Positions 8,680 to 15,845 of a DNA stretch of 64,000 nucleotides are shown here, one piece after another; within the stretch, counting starts at the first letter, position 1, and each line of letters begins with the position of its first letter. Both the position numbers and the translations under genes were made by a program. Location: contig JAFTCJ010000025.1 of the NCBI GenBank assembly GCA_017454765.1, positions 1 to 64,000 of the forward strand, given 5' to 3'. A model generated the notes under the pieces. It did not search any database and had not been told where the DNA came from. It worked only from the letters and a program-made list of their open reading frames with translations. The stretch is from Erysipelotrichaceae bacterium (GTDB taxonomy: Bacteria; Bacillota_I; Bacilli_A; Erysipelotrichales; Erysipelotrichaceae).

Positions 8680-8705
8680 GTTTATTAAAGTATAGATTTA
8701 TAAAC
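8680..8705. repeat. 26-bp palindromic module-boundary repeat, copy 3
   Basis: GTTTATTAA-AGTATAGA-TTTATAAAC. The 8-bp centre is identical to that of copy 2, and the arm change C to T on the left is matched by G to A on the right, a compensatory pair that keeps the stem. It lies 13 bp after the glycosidase stop. Confidence 0.8.
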
Positions 8706-8784
8706 GGAATTTAAAAACGATTTCATTCAGAGCTGATTTATAATTAAAAAGTAATATAGATCGATATTTACAGGGAGAGATGAT

Positions 8785-9339
8785 TTGAATAAAGCAGGAA
8801 CGCAAAAAATAGAAACTGACAGATTGATACTTCGAAGATTCAAATTAGAGGATGCAGAGGATATGTATGCAAACTGGGCGTCTGATCCAGAAGTCACAAG
8901 ATTCCTGACATGGCCGACACATACGAGTGTTGATGTAACAAAGAACCTTCTCGCTGATTGGATATCCAGATATGAAGATGGCGGATATTTTAACTGGGTT
9001 ATGGAGTATAAAGAAACAGAAAAGGCCATTGGCAATATTTCTGTCGTCAAGCTTAATGAGAATACTGAGGCGGCTGATATTGGCTATTGTATGAGCCGGG
9101 CATACTGGGGACAGGGATTAATGCCGGAAGCATTAATTTCTGTGATGGATTATCTTTTTGATGTTGCAGGACTGAACCGCGTTGCTGCGTGTCATGATGT
9201 AAATAATCCAAAATCAGGACGCGTTATGGAAAAAGCCGGAATGAAACAGGAAGGGATCCTTAGGGCTGCTGGAAAGAATAACCTCGGAATCTGTGACCAA
9301 GTCTGGTACGCGATGATCCGTAGTGACAGGAAAAAATGA
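8785..9339 (+). CDS. GNAT acetyltransferase, RimJ/RimL type
   Basis: 184 residues beginning at a TTG codon, supported by AGGGAGAG six bases upstream. The ETDRLILRRFKLEDAE start, the AIGNISV strand, and GYCMSRAYWGQGLMPEAL (acetyl-CoA pyrophosphate loop) followed by NPKSGRVMEKAGM are diagnostic for RimJ/RimL-like N-acetyltransferases, which acetylate protein N termini or small amines. The substrate is unknown. It stands alone between two 26-bp palindromes. Confidence 0.9.
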   Translation: MNKAGTQKIETDRLILRRFKLEDAEDMYANWASDPEVTRFLTWPTHTSVDVTKNLLADWISRYEDGGYFNWVMEYKETEKAIGNISVVKLNENTEAADIGYCMSRAYWGQGLMPEALISVMDYLFDVAGLNRVAACHDVNNPKSGRVMEKAGMKQEGILRAAGKNNLGICDQVWYAMIRSDRKK

Positions 9340-9394
9340 CCGAACAAACCGTTTACCACTGAAAAGAAATGTACAAATTCAAATCTGTATGGCA

Positions 9395-9420
9395 GTTCAT
9401 AATCGTATACTTTGTTAGCC
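9395..9420. repeat. 26-bp palindromic module-boundary repeat, copy 4 (one degenerate arm)
   Basis: Reads GTTCATAAT-CGTATACT-TTGTTAGCC, i.e. the reverse orientation of the consensus with a decayed right arm. It lies between the convergent ends of the GNAT and DUF4256 genes, 16 bp past the DUF4256 stop. Confidence 0.6.
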
Positions 9421-9436
9421 ATTATGGTAATATCAA

Positions 9437-9970
9437 TTATTTTTGTTTCAATTCCAGAACGCAACGGAAAGCACGAACACCGTAATAGGAATCTGCTCCG
9501 TTATGAAATGTAAAGACTCTGCCATAGCGACGTTCGCAGAAAATCGCTCCACCCTTCAGACGGATCTCGCCAGGCGTCAAGATCCAGCTGGAAGTCTTCA
9601 TATCAAACTCTCCCAGCGTCTGAAGATAGTAATATTCTTTCTCGCTGATCAGCCGCAGTCCCATCTTTTCTGCTTCTTCCACGGCGCTGGAAACCGGTGT
9701 GTTCTTTTTTCTGGCCAGTCTCGCCTCGCGATCATAACACAGGCTTCTGCGACCTGACGGAGTTTCTTTGGAACAGTCGCAGATAAGAAGTCTGCCTTCA
9801 TATTCGACCACATCGGGTTCTCCACCCGTTTCTTCCATCATCTCTACGGCAAAAAGATAGGCTTCATTGTCATGAAGAAGTCTCTTTACGCTCTCCCAGC
9901 TCGTATTGGGATGACGCTTGTGATTGTTTTCAAATCTTTCTTTCATATGCTCCAGCATAAGATCCTCCAT
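9437..9970 (-). CDS. DUF4256 family protein
   Basis: 177 residues. The C-terminal half SSWILTPGEIRLKGGAIFC, then RRYGRVFTFHNGADSYYGVRAF matches the conserved DUF4256 signature; the family has no known function and no membrane segment. Its ATG overlaps the stop of the upstream zinc-ribbon gene (TAATG), so the two are translationally coupled. It is the last gene of a four-gene minus-strand group (VOC, DUF2200, DUF1801-like, DUF4256), all tightly packed. Confidence 0.85.
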   Translation of the reverse strand: MEDLMLEHMKERFENNHKRHPNTSWESVKRLLHDNEAYLFAVEMMEETGGEPDVVEYEGRLLICDCSKETPSGRRSLCYDREARLARKKNTPVSSAVEEAEKMGLRLISEKEYYYLQTLGEFDMKTSSWILTPGEIRLKGGAIFCERRYGRVFTFHNGADSYYGVRAFRCVLELKQK

Positions 9971-10401
9971 TATGCATGATTTCCGGTTTCAGCACACCAC
10001 TTTGCGATCTCACCGATCAGTTTTAAAGGAAGATGATCGGAATAAGGGATCCTGACTGATCCCTTGGAAAAGTTTAAACCCGCCTCATCCAATTCCTTTG
10101 AAAAATGTGCGACAGCTTCCGGTCCGGGATAAAGACCGATATGCTTCTTTGAAGCTGCAAAATGAATGATATTATTCCCCTTCCAGAATGTCGGCATGGA
10201 CCAGGATATTCTTTCTTCCGCATCCGGGAGTTTCTCACGAATGGATTTCCTGACGCTTTCCAGCTGTTCCCTTATATTCTCGTCCTGACTCAGGATATAC
10301 TCATCGATCGTTTCCGGAGCCTTGCCACAGAAATGCGACTGATTTCTCTTTTTGAAAGAACGTCCGCATCTTGGACAGATCCACTTTTTTTCTTCTATCA
10401 T
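9970..10401 (-). CDS. DUF1801/YdhG-like protein with N-terminal zinc ribbon
   Basis: 143 residues. Residues 9-25 hold a Cys-x2-Cys...His-x-Cys zinc-binding motif (CPRCGRSF...HFCGK). The rest, with ISWSMPTFWKGNNIIHFAA and HIGLYPGPEAV, is the frataxin-like DUF1801 fold seen in YdhG-type proteins. Function is not established. Stop overlaps the DUF4256 start; it begins 2 bp after the DUF2200 stop. Confidence 0.82.
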   Translation of the reverse strand: MIEEKKWICPRCGRSFKKRNQSHFCGKAPETIDEYILSQDENIREQLESVRKSIREKLPDAEERISWSMPTFWKGNNIIHFAASKKHIGLYPGPEAVAHFSKELDEAGLNFSKGSVRIPYSDHLPLKLIGEIAKWCAETGNHA

Positions 10402-10403
10402 AT

Positions 10404-10733
10404 CTACCTCAGTATCTTCTCCATCGGCTTCCCCTTAGAGAGTTCATCAACCAGTTTATCCAGCTGTCGGATCTTCTTCATCAAAGGATCTTTAATGCTT
10501 TCTACCTTTATACCGCAAACGGAACCTTTGATCAGATCGGCACGGGGGTTGTATGCCGGTGCGTTTTCAAAAAACTGTGCATAACTCATTTCCTGATCAA
10601 CATGTTTCATATCATATCCTGTCAGCCATTCAATGATCTCATCGACTTCTTTCTTTGTGCGGCCTTTTCTTTCTGCCTTTGCCACAAGAAGCGGATAAAC
10701 TTTGGATACTTTCATTTCAAATACAGATGGCAT
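10404..10733 (-). CDS. DUF2200 family protein
   Basis: 109 residues. VYPLLVAKAERKGRTKKEV, EIIEWLTGYD and the C-terminal DPLMKKIRQLDKLVDELSKGK are the conserved blocks of DUF2200, a small cytoplasmic family of unknown function. It is packed between the VOC gene (9 bp) and the zinc-ribbon gene (2 bp). Confidence 0.85.
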   Translation of the reverse strand: MPSVFEMKVSKVYPLLVAKAERKGRTKKEVDEIIEWLTGYDMKHVDQEMSYAQFFENAPAYNPRADLIKGSVCGIKVESIKDPLMKKIRQLDKLVDELSKGKPMEKILR

Positions 10734-10742
10734 CTCAACCTC

Positions 10743-11135
10743 CTATACCGTGATCTCGATCTGGTTTCCCTCGATCGCAACGACACAGCTTTCATAGTAG
10801 CCATCGCCCGTGGTTCTGGGGCCGCTGAGCACTTCATATCCGTCTTCCTTCAGTCTGGCCGTCAGTTCATCGACATTCTCCCTGCTTCCGACAGAGAAAG
10901 CAATATGAACATAACCGGTACGATTGAGATCTTTTGGATCGTCGGCCATATTTGGCTTGTTCATGATCTCAAGCCATGTCGCATCACTGAATGAGATGAA
11001 ATAGGAACGGAAATCCGTTTTTGGGTTATGGTAGCCTTCGTTGGACCTTCCGTTCAGATACTTTATGAAGAAGTCTCTGGCTGCTTGAAGATCATTTACG
11101 TACATTGCGATATGTTCAATTCTTACATTCATCAT
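10743..11135 (-). CDS. VOC (glyoxalase/bleomycin-resistance) superfamily protein
   Basis: 130 residues with two beta-alpha-beta-beta-beta repeats. Residues RIEHIAMYVNDLQAARDFF begin repeat one, GYVHIAFSVGSRENVDEL begins repeat two, and NQIEITV ends it; His and Glu at these places are the usual metal ligands. VOC proteins range from glyoxalases to antibiotic-binding proteins, and the substrate cannot be named. First gene of the four-gene group. Confidence 0.85.
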   Translation of the reverse strand: MMNVRIEHIAMYVNDLQAARDFFIKYLNGRSNEGYHNPKTDFRSYFISFSDATWLEIMNKPNMADDPKDLNRTGYVHIAFSVGSRENVDELTARLKEDGYEVLSGPRTTGDGYYESCVVAIEGNQIEITV

Positions 11136-11183
11136 TCTTAAGTATTCTCCTTGCTGATCTCTTCAATATCATTGTAAATGAAA

Positions 11184-11212
11184 AAGACCTCGGTTTTTTC
11201 TACCGAAGTCTT
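11184..11212 (-). terminator. Terminator downstream of the methyltransferase
   Basis: AAGACTTCGG and CCGAGGTCTT arms on the minus strand with a 9-nt loop, followed by TTTCATT. It lies after the methyltransferase stop (11290) and the weak palindrome copy, before the VOC gene. Confidence 0.7.
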
Positions 11213-11217
11213 CAATC

Positions 11218-11243
11218 TTTGAATATCGTATGCAAATGTATAC
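11218..11243. repeat. Weak candidate copy of the 26-bp palindrome
   Basis: On the minus strand the centre and start of the right arm (GCATACGATATTCAA) resemble copy 4 (GTATACGATTATGAA), but the left arm is poorly conserved. It is listed because it occupies the expected place, 46 bp after the methyltransferase stop and just before a terminator. Confidence 0.3.
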
Positions 11244-11289
11244 AAAATTAATCATCTTTTACTTAACTAAGTTAAAGACAATATTTCTG

Positions 11290-12003
11290 TTATTTTTTTG
11301 CCCTAACAAGCAACATCATCGGACGTTCCATCTCTTCAGGCATCTTATCCCGCCATTGTTCGGGTGGAGCAACTTCTTGTACTGCTTCTATTATGAAACC
11401 CTGTTTCAGCAGGCCATCGATGATCTGCGTCAGAGTATGGTGATATTTTTCGACCTCATGGTTCAGAAAGATCGTTTTTCTTTTTCCCGGATGGAAGTAT
11501 CCGCTTACCGGCCAGCGGCCGCAATCACACCATTCCTGTTTATCGCATGAAGTAAATACAGGATGTTCGATGTTGAACAGAAATATGCCTTCATCTTTAA
11601 GCGTTTCATAAATCTTATGATATATGTCATCAAGATCTTCGATATAGTGTAATACCAGATTTGAGATCACAAGATCAAAAGAGCTTTTCGGATACTCGTA
11701 TTCCAAGAGTTCACATACCCTGTATGTGATACGATCATCGTTGGTCCTTCTTACAGCCTCTTCGATCATTTTTCGGCTTTGATCGATGCCTGTTATTTCT
11801 GCAGCGCCATTTTCCGCAGCATAACGGCAATGCCAGCCATAGCCGCAGCCCAGGTCAAGAACGTTCTTCTCCTTAAGATCCGGTATCAGCTGTTTGAATT
11901 GAGGCCATTCTCCTGCGCTTTCCAGCCCATATACACTTCTTTCCATCAAAGAGTAACTTTTAAAGAATTCATCGTTGTCGTAGACGTTACTATCTTTGTT
12001 CAT
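11290..12003 (-). CDS. Class I SAM-dependent methyltransferase
   Basis: 237 residues. NVLDLGCGYGWHCRYAAENG (about 49-68) is motif I that binds SAM, followed by ITGIDQS, then FDLVISNLVLHYI (motif IV) and LKDEGIFLFNIEHPVF. The fold is of the UbiE/BioC/Methyltransf_11 type; the methyl acceptor is unknown. The gene has no Shine-Dalgarno sequence. Instead an extended -10 box ends 7 nt before the ATG, so the mRNA may be leaderless. Stand-alone gene bounded by palindrome copies. Confidence 0.88.
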   Translation of the reverse strand: MNKDSNVYDNDEFFKSYSLMERSVYGLESAGEWPQFKQLIPDLKEKNVLDLGCGYGWHCRYAAENGAAEITGIDQSRKMIEEAVRRTNDDRITYRVCELLEYEYPKSSFDLVISNLVLHYIEDLDDIYHKIYETLKDEGIFLFNIEHPVFTSCDKQEWCDCGRWPVSGYFHPGKRKTIFLNHEVEKYHHTLTQIIDGLLKQGFIIEAVQEVAPPEQWRDKMPEEMERPMMLLVRAKK

Positions 12004-12019
12004 AGTTCTAATTATATCA
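12004..12019 (-). promoter_or_regulatory. Extended -10 promoter giving a probable leaderless mRNA
   Basis: TGATATAAT (12011-12019 on the minus strand) is a perfect extended -10 element (TG-n-TATAAT). It stands seven bases before the methyltransferase ATG, which places transcription start at or within a base or two of the start codon. No -35 match is evident, as is common with extended -10 promoters. Confidence 0.55.
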
Positions 12020-12040
12020 AGTCTGTTTTTATTGAGTACT

Positions 12041-12066
12041 GTACATAACTGTACACTTTAGTGAAC
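12041..12066. repeat. 26-bp palindromic module-boundary repeat, copy 5
   Basis: GTACATAAC-TGTACACT-TTAGTGAAC, reverse orientation, several arm changes. It lies 19 bp past the stop of the next VOC gene and upstream of the methyltransferase promoter. Confidence 0.6.
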
Positions 12067-12085
12067 GATTCCTATGAACCGGAAT

Positions 12086-12496
12086 TTACAAATCTTTTTC
12101 TTCGTAGGGCTTATTCCACGAACCTATTTCGATCAGATTGCCTTCAGGATCAGCAATATAACAGGTTCTTTGCCCCCATGGTTCAGTTGTTGGAACCAAT
12201 ACCGATACCGCACCCTTAGCTATTGCTTTTTCATATTCCGAATCTACTTCTTCAAAAGTATCCACATACAAAGCAATTTCAAAGTGCCCGTTATTCCCTT
12301 TGACATACTCATATTTCGCAGATGTCATTTTTTCAAAATCTTTTCTTCCAAACAAAAGAAATAATGTGCCATCTTTTACAAGATATACATTGTCGGCATT
12401 TTCACCCTCTTTGATTTCAAAACCAAGAACATCTCTATAAAACCGCACCATTGTTGCCATGTCATTTACGAACAATCCAAAACCATCTAGCCTCAT
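12086..12496 (-). CDS. VOC superfamily protein (glyoxalase-like)
   Basis: 136 residues. MRLDGFGLFVNDMATMVRFY, FYRDVLGFEI, the second repeat HFEIALYVDTFEEVDSEYEK and the end RTCYIADPEGNLIEIGSW follow the VOC fold used by glyoxalase I and bleomycin/fosfomycin resistance proteins; the final Glu is a usual metal ligand. Start supported by GGAGGAATAATAT. It forms a one-gene module between palindromes 5 and 6. It is different in sequence from the VOC gene at 10743, so not a recent duplicate. Confidence 0.87.
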   Translation of the reverse strand: MRLDGFGLFVNDMATMVRFYRDVLGFEIKEGENADNVYLVKDGTLFLLFGRKDFEKMTSAKYEYVKGNNGHFEIALYVDTFEEVDSEYEKAIAKGAVSVLVPTTEPWGQRTCYIADPEGNLIEIGSWNKPYEEKDL

Positions 12497-12543
12497 ATAT
12501 TATTCCTCCATATACCCGATTTCGTTCTCTTTCATTTTACAAA

Positions 12544-12574
12544 AAAGACTCCAGATTATGAACTTGGAGCCTTT
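12544..12574 (-). terminator. Terminator downstream of the SRPBCC gene
   Basis: On the minus strand AAAGGCTCCAA pairs with TGGAGTCTTT, followed by TTTTGT. It lies between palindrome copy 6 and the VOC promoter, the same order as seen beyond the nucleotidyltransferase gene. Confidence 0.65.
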
Positions 12575-12588
12575 AAAGATCGGATTGA

Positions 12589-12614
12589 GTTCGTAAGCCT
12601 ATACTTTTGTGAAC
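12589..12614. repeat. 26-bp palindromic module-boundary repeat, copy 6
   Basis: GTTCGTAAG-CCTATACT-TTTGTGAAC, reverse orientation. The A to G changes in both arms give C-G/G-T type substitutions that keep most pairs. It lies 16 bp after the SRPBCC stop. Confidence 0.72.
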
Positions 12615-12630
12615 TGTCCTAAGCGGCAGA

Positions 12631-13068
12631 TCATCTCATCGATTTAAGCAACTTGATCCATTTCTTCTGCCGGTGGGCATAGAAGGCTTTTGCCCATAGA
12701 TAGATGAATGGCGTCTTCCATCCTGCATCGATATCGACTTTATCTGTATATTCGGTTTGATTTCCTTTTTCCTTCAGATAGATGGTGTGATTCCATACCG
12801 GAACATGTTCGTTTTGCTCCTTGCTTATGACCATGTCCCTGTCAAACCGTTCGATATGGATCACATGTGTTCCAAAGGGAATGCACCCAAAAAGACGGAA
12901 ACGGTAGGAAGTGGTGCTTTCCATGGTCCAGACCATATTATTAGGATCTACCGGTGTAAATGTGGCATAAGGGGCAGCAATGTACTGCAGCGTTTTCAGT
13001 TCCTGCAGCCTGCTGAAAACGATATCTCTTGATGCCGGAAATACAGATGTCTTACAGACCGTCTTCAT
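12631..13068 (-). CDS. SRPBCC/polyketide-cyclase-like protein
   Basis: 145 residues. The opening CKTSVFPASRDIVFSRLQEL and the strand-rich middle (MVWTMESTTSYRFRLFG, HVIHIERFDRDMVISKEQ) with a C-terminal long helix fit the START-like SRPBCC fold, which forms a pocket for a hydrophobic ligand. No catalytic residues are recognisable, so the ligand is unknown. One-gene module between palindrome 6 and the weak copy at 13114. Confidence 0.75.
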   Translation of the reverse strand: MKTVCKTSVFPASRDIVFSRLQELKTLQYIAAPYATFTPVDPNNMVWTMESTTSYRFRLFGCIPFGTHVIHIERFDRDMVISKEQNEHVPVWNHTIYLKEKGNQTEYTDKVDIDAGWKTPFIYLWAKAFYAHRQKKWIKLLKSMR

Positions 13069-13113
13069 TTTATGTTGCCCTCTTTTCTTTTGATCAAACT
13101 CTTTCCTTACTGA

Positions 13114-13139
13114 AGATTGTAACTATCATGCTTATGAAC
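13114..13139. repeat. Weak candidate copy of the 26-bp palindrome
   Basis: The right arm CTTATGAAC matches the consensus in eight of nine positions, but centre and left arm are decayed. It sits 28 bp after the TfoX-domain gene stop, where a boundary repeat is expected. Confidence 0.35.
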
Positions 13140-13167
13140 TGTCTCTGCAAACCAGCATTCGTGTTTC

Positions 13168-13491
13168 TCATCTGGCTTTTGCTGTTTTCTTTTCCGGAAG
13201 CTCTGCATACATGCCATCCAGAAGTTCCTGGATCAGAGCCTTGTCATCAAAACGATCAAATATATGCATCAGCGACTTTGATCCTTCATACGGATAAGCC
13301 AGTTCGGAATCTGCAAGCAATCTGTCCGATGTCGGGGTTCTCTTGAGAAACAGTACATTATCACAGATATCACCTATCAGCTTGCCGTTGAAGTATACAA
13401 GATATCCGCCCATCATGGATCTTATGGCGATATCACCGGCTGGGGAAAAAACCTCGCGGACATATTCGTTAAATTCGTTCACCATGTTCAT
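13168..13491 (-). CDS. TfoX/Sxy N-terminal domain protein
   Basis: 107 residues. VREVFSPAGDIAIRSMMGGYLVYF (about 12-35, given as a run of conserved positions) with IGDICDNVLFLKRTPTSDRLL is the TfoX N-terminal domain. In proteobacteria TfoX is a competence regulator; in Bacillota such single-domain proteins are of unknown role. A start at the third codon (13485) is favoured because GGGG lies seven bases before it. Pairs with the DUF4177 gene 18 bp upstream. Confidence 0.8.
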   Translation of the reverse strand: MNMVNEFNEYVREVFSPAGDIAIRSMMGGYLVYFNGKLIGDICDNVLFLKRTPTSDRLLADSELAYPYEGSKSLMHIFDRFDDKALIQELLDGMYAELPEKKTAKAR

Positions 13492-13509
13492 TCCCCAATA
13501 AATATGGAT

Positions 13510-13710
13510 TCATCCATTCTTCTTCCGCTTGAATATACAGACGATGCTTCTGGATGAACCATAGCTTTGGTTTGTGGAAGTGCAGCTTACCAGCTCCCAC
13601 CCATCATAGCCAAGAAGATTGAGCTGGTTTTCAAGCTGATCTGGCTCAACGTTTCCACCAAAAAAACCTTTTGTATCATACGTGACTACTTTATACTCGA
13701 AATTATCCAT
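13510..13710 (-). CDS. DUF4177 small protein
   Basis: 66 residues from the ATG at 13710, chosen because TAGGAGGAAAAAT precedes it; the open frame extends 30 bp further upstream without a ribosome site. FEYKVVTYDTKGFFGG, LLGYDGWELVSCTS and the basic end FKRKKNG are the DUF4177 pattern, a small two-strand/helix protein of unknown function. A TTTATAATG box overlaps the end of the upstream terminator and serves as promoter. Confidence 0.8.
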   Translation of the reverse strand: MDNFEYKVVTYDTKGFFGGNVEPDQLENQLNLLGYDGWELVSCTSTNQSYGSSRSIVCIFKRKKNG

Positions 13711-13756
13711 ATTTTTCCTCCTAAGCGATTTGCCTTTCACATTTCATTATAAACAA

Positions 13757-13786
13757 AAGGCTCCGGATTTATGAATTCAGAGCCTT
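13757..13786 (-). terminator. Terminator downstream of the nucleotidyltransferase gene
   Basis: AAGGCTC and GAGCCTT arms, followed on the minus strand by TTGTTTAT. It follows palindrome 7 and is itself followed by the -10 box of the DUF4177 gene, showing the repeated order gene, palindrome, terminator, next promoter. Confidence 0.7.
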
Positions 13787-13801
13787 CAGAGATTGTATTC
13801 T

Positions 13802-13827
13802 GTTCATAAAAGTACACATTTATGAAC
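13802..13827. repeat. 26-bp palindromic module-boundary repeat, copy 7
   Basis: GTTCATAAA-AGTACACA-TTTATGAAC. Arms are identical to copy 2; the centre differs at three positions. It begins 6 bp after the nucleotidyltransferase stop. Confidence 0.85.
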
Positions 13828-13833
13828 AATAAA

Positions 13834-14631
13834 CTAATTCTTTGCATTGAATAATGTCTTTATGAAGAAAGCGTTCAACTCATCCCAATCTGTCTGTTCT
13901 TTGTTCAATGAGTCGACTTCGTTTTTCATCAGGACAAGCTCTTTCTGTATGTAGTCATTCAAAACCGGAATCCTCCTGGCGATGCCAAGTTCCGGTGTGT
14001 TCTTCTTCGCATCCAGAAGTCTTTCAACTTCTCTTTTTACGGCATCATTATCCAGCTCCGCTTCCACAAGTTTTTCAAATAGCATCGGCGGATTGGTCCT
14101 GTTATGCAGGACGTATTTCAATGCCAAGATCGGCCGCAAAACATAGAAATACTTCTTGAGCTTGACTTTCTCGTCGTTCAGATACATTTCATAGTTCCGT
14201 TCTGCCATATGCAGGTAGTGATGTGCTCCTTTGATTGTCATGAAGTAGGGCTTTATGAATTGCCGGAATTCTTCATAGAATGGTGTTTCCTTGTAAACGA
14301 TCGGCGAATCCGCCCATTCGAAGATGACGGGATTCGAACCGTGAACCAGTTTCAGAGTTTTATCCAGATCCCAACCATTGATGTCATAGATATCATTCAG
14401 TTCCCATTCGATAACATCCCGGATGCCTTCCAGCTTCAGATAATCATTGATGTCATTTCTTTTATAGACGAATCGGACATCGAAATCTGAATCCGGTGAA
14501 GCGAAGCCCCATGCCCTGGATCCGGATTCCACCGCAAAAAGGATCGTCACATTTTCTTTTTCCTCGATCTCTTCAAGTTTCCGCTTTATTTCTTCAATAA
14601 TCTTTATCTCATCCATATTTGCATTCTTCAA
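13834..14631 (-). CDS. RlaP-like nucleotidyltransferase (DNA polymerase beta superfamily)
   Basis: 265 residues if the TTG at 14631 is used; the ATG at 14616 (MDEIKII) is an equal candidate because neither has a clear ribosome site. VESGSRAWGFASPDSDFDVRF (about 35-54) is the GS-x...D-x-D signature of the polymerase-beta fold, and the following all-helical half matches the RlaP/PF10127 family. RlaP-type enzymes have been linked to RNA repair, but many homologues stand alone. It forms a one-gene module between palindromes 7 and 8. Its substrate is not known. Confidence 0.85.
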   Translation of the reverse strand: MKNANMDEIKIIEEIKRKLEEIEEKENVTILFAVESGSRAWGFASPDSDFDVRFVYKRNDINDYLKLEGIRDVIEWELNDIYDINGWDLDKTLKLVHGSNPVIFEWADSPIVYKETPFYEEFRQFIKPYFMTIKGAHHYLHMAERNYEMYLNDEKVKLKKYFYVLRPILALKYVLHNRTNPPMLFEKLVEAELDNDAVKREVERLLDAKKNTPELGIARRIPVLNDYIQKELVLMKNEVDSLNKEQTDWDELNAFFIKTLFNAKN

Positions 14632-14653
14632 TAATCCATCTAGCTTTGAAAAT

Positions 14654-14679
14654 GCTCAATAACTTATAGTTTTATGAAC
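14654..14679. repeat. 26-bp palindromic module-boundary repeat, copy 8
   Basis: GCTCAATAA-CTTATAGT-TTTATGAAC; one intact arm and one with four changes. It is the last copy seen and lies between the divergent nucleotidyltransferase and hydrolase genes, at the right edge of the accessory zone. Confidence 0.6.
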
Positions 14680-14826
14680 TATACTCTTCAATTATATACA
14701 AGATAAAAAACGAAAACATCAGCTTATTGATATGCATATGATCCGATAAAAAGAAAGCGAAACTCTCCTGTGATAGAATAAGTATTGGTTAGAAAACGCT
14801 AACTTAACAGCGATGAAGGAGCAGAT

Positions 14827-15747
14827 ATGAAAGCAGAACGATATTTCTCAGTGGACCAAGACGGATTCTACGGTGCCTATTTCCCACATGATCATTCCGA
14901 TCACGCATTTATCGTCATGCTGGGAGACGACATCGACGATCTTCTGGCAAAAACAGGAGTCAAATGGCTGCAGGAGGCAGGATACAGCTGTCTGACGATG
15001 GCTCCCTCCAAAAAAGATTACGGTCATCACAATTACCCTCTGGAGCGTTTCGGAAAAGCGATCGGCTTCCTGAAAGAAAAAGGCTATCAGAAGATCGGCA
15101 TCATCGGTGCTTCCACCACCGGCATGCTGGCACTGATCGCTGCATCCTATTATCCGGACATCACGATGACGCTGGCTTTCTCTCCATGCGATTTTGTGAT
15201 GGAAGGCTTCTATCGCGACGGCAAGGACGGTGCGACAGAACGTCCGGGTGACAACGAATCGACTGTTTCCTATGAAGGGAAACCGCTGCCTTATCTGCCT
15301 TTTGCCTACCGTCATCCCGAATACTGGGAAAAGATACAGGAAGAGAGCAAGGGGAGCGGCAACTTCATCAGTTCGGTCCATATGTTTGAGGAAAGCGAAA
15401 AACGCCATCCGCTTCAAGAGGAAGAAAAGATTAAAGTCGAAAAGATCAGAGGACACATCGTTTTCATCGGCGCTGAGGACGATGTCCTCTGGGATACCTG
15501 CCGTTATATCCGCCGCATGGAAGAAAGGCTCTCACAGAAAGAACATTCCTGTACATACGATGTATTGTCATACAAATACGGAACACATTTCATCTTCCCC
15601 GAAAGCATGTTGAAGATGATGCTGCCGGTCGCATCAAAGCTGATTTTAGGTCTGATGTTTGCTTCTGCAAAGAAACATTCAAAAGAATGTAAAGAGACCA
15701 GGATCGATATCGACCGCAGACTCAGAGAGATCCTCAGCAAGTGGTGA
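14827..15747 (+). CDS. Alpha/beta hydrolase with BAAT C-terminal domain (acyl-CoA thioesterase-like)
   Basis: 306 residues. The nucleophile elbow IGIIGASTTGMLAL carries Ser near residue 99; Asp in GAEDDVLWD and His in YGTHFIF complete the triad. Length and C-terminal part match the acyl-CoA thioester hydrolase/bile acid-CoA:amino acid N-acyltransferase C-terminal family. Bacterial members of this group have been tied to acyl-CoA or lactam/antibiotic turnover, so the substrate stays open. Start supported by GAAGGAGCAGAT. The natural terminator after this gene is split by the IS. Confidence 0.85.
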   Translation: MKAERYFSVDQDGFYGAYFPHDHSDHAFIVMLGDDIDDLLAKTGVKWLQEAGYSCLTMAPSKKDYGHHNYPLERFGKAIGFLKEKGYQKIGIIGASTTGMLALIAASYYPDITMTLAFSPCDFVMEGFYRDGKDGATERPGDNESTVSYEGKPLPYLPFAYRHPEYWEKIQEESKGSGNFISSVHMFEESEKRHPLQEEEKIKVEKIRGHIVFIGAEDDVLWDTCRYIRRMEERLSQKEHSCTYDVLSYKYGTHFIFPESMLKMMLPVASKLILGLMFASAKKHSKECKETRIDIDRRLREILSKW

Positions 15748-15845
15748 TCCCAAACGGAATATCTTTGAATGCCAGACATAAAAACGGTCAGATGATTCTG
15801 ATATGTACCCCCTAAACTGGACAAACCAGTAAAGGGGGTTTTTAA

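Noticed and set aside
13834-14631. Link between the RlaP-like nucleotidyltransferase and the RtcB locus
   Set aside because: They are 31 kb apart in different regions; family association alone is not enough.
2072-14679. The 26-bp palindromes as integron attC sites
   Set aside because: attC sites need RYYYAAC and GTTRRRY ends with bulged L boxes; these repeats have simple 9-8-9 symmetry and no integron integrase is in the window. The cassette idea is kept only in a general form.
2072-14679. The 26-bp palindromes as operators of the PRD regulator
   Set aside because: Copies lie between convergent gene ends (3297, 9395) and after stop codons, not in the PTS promoter gap.
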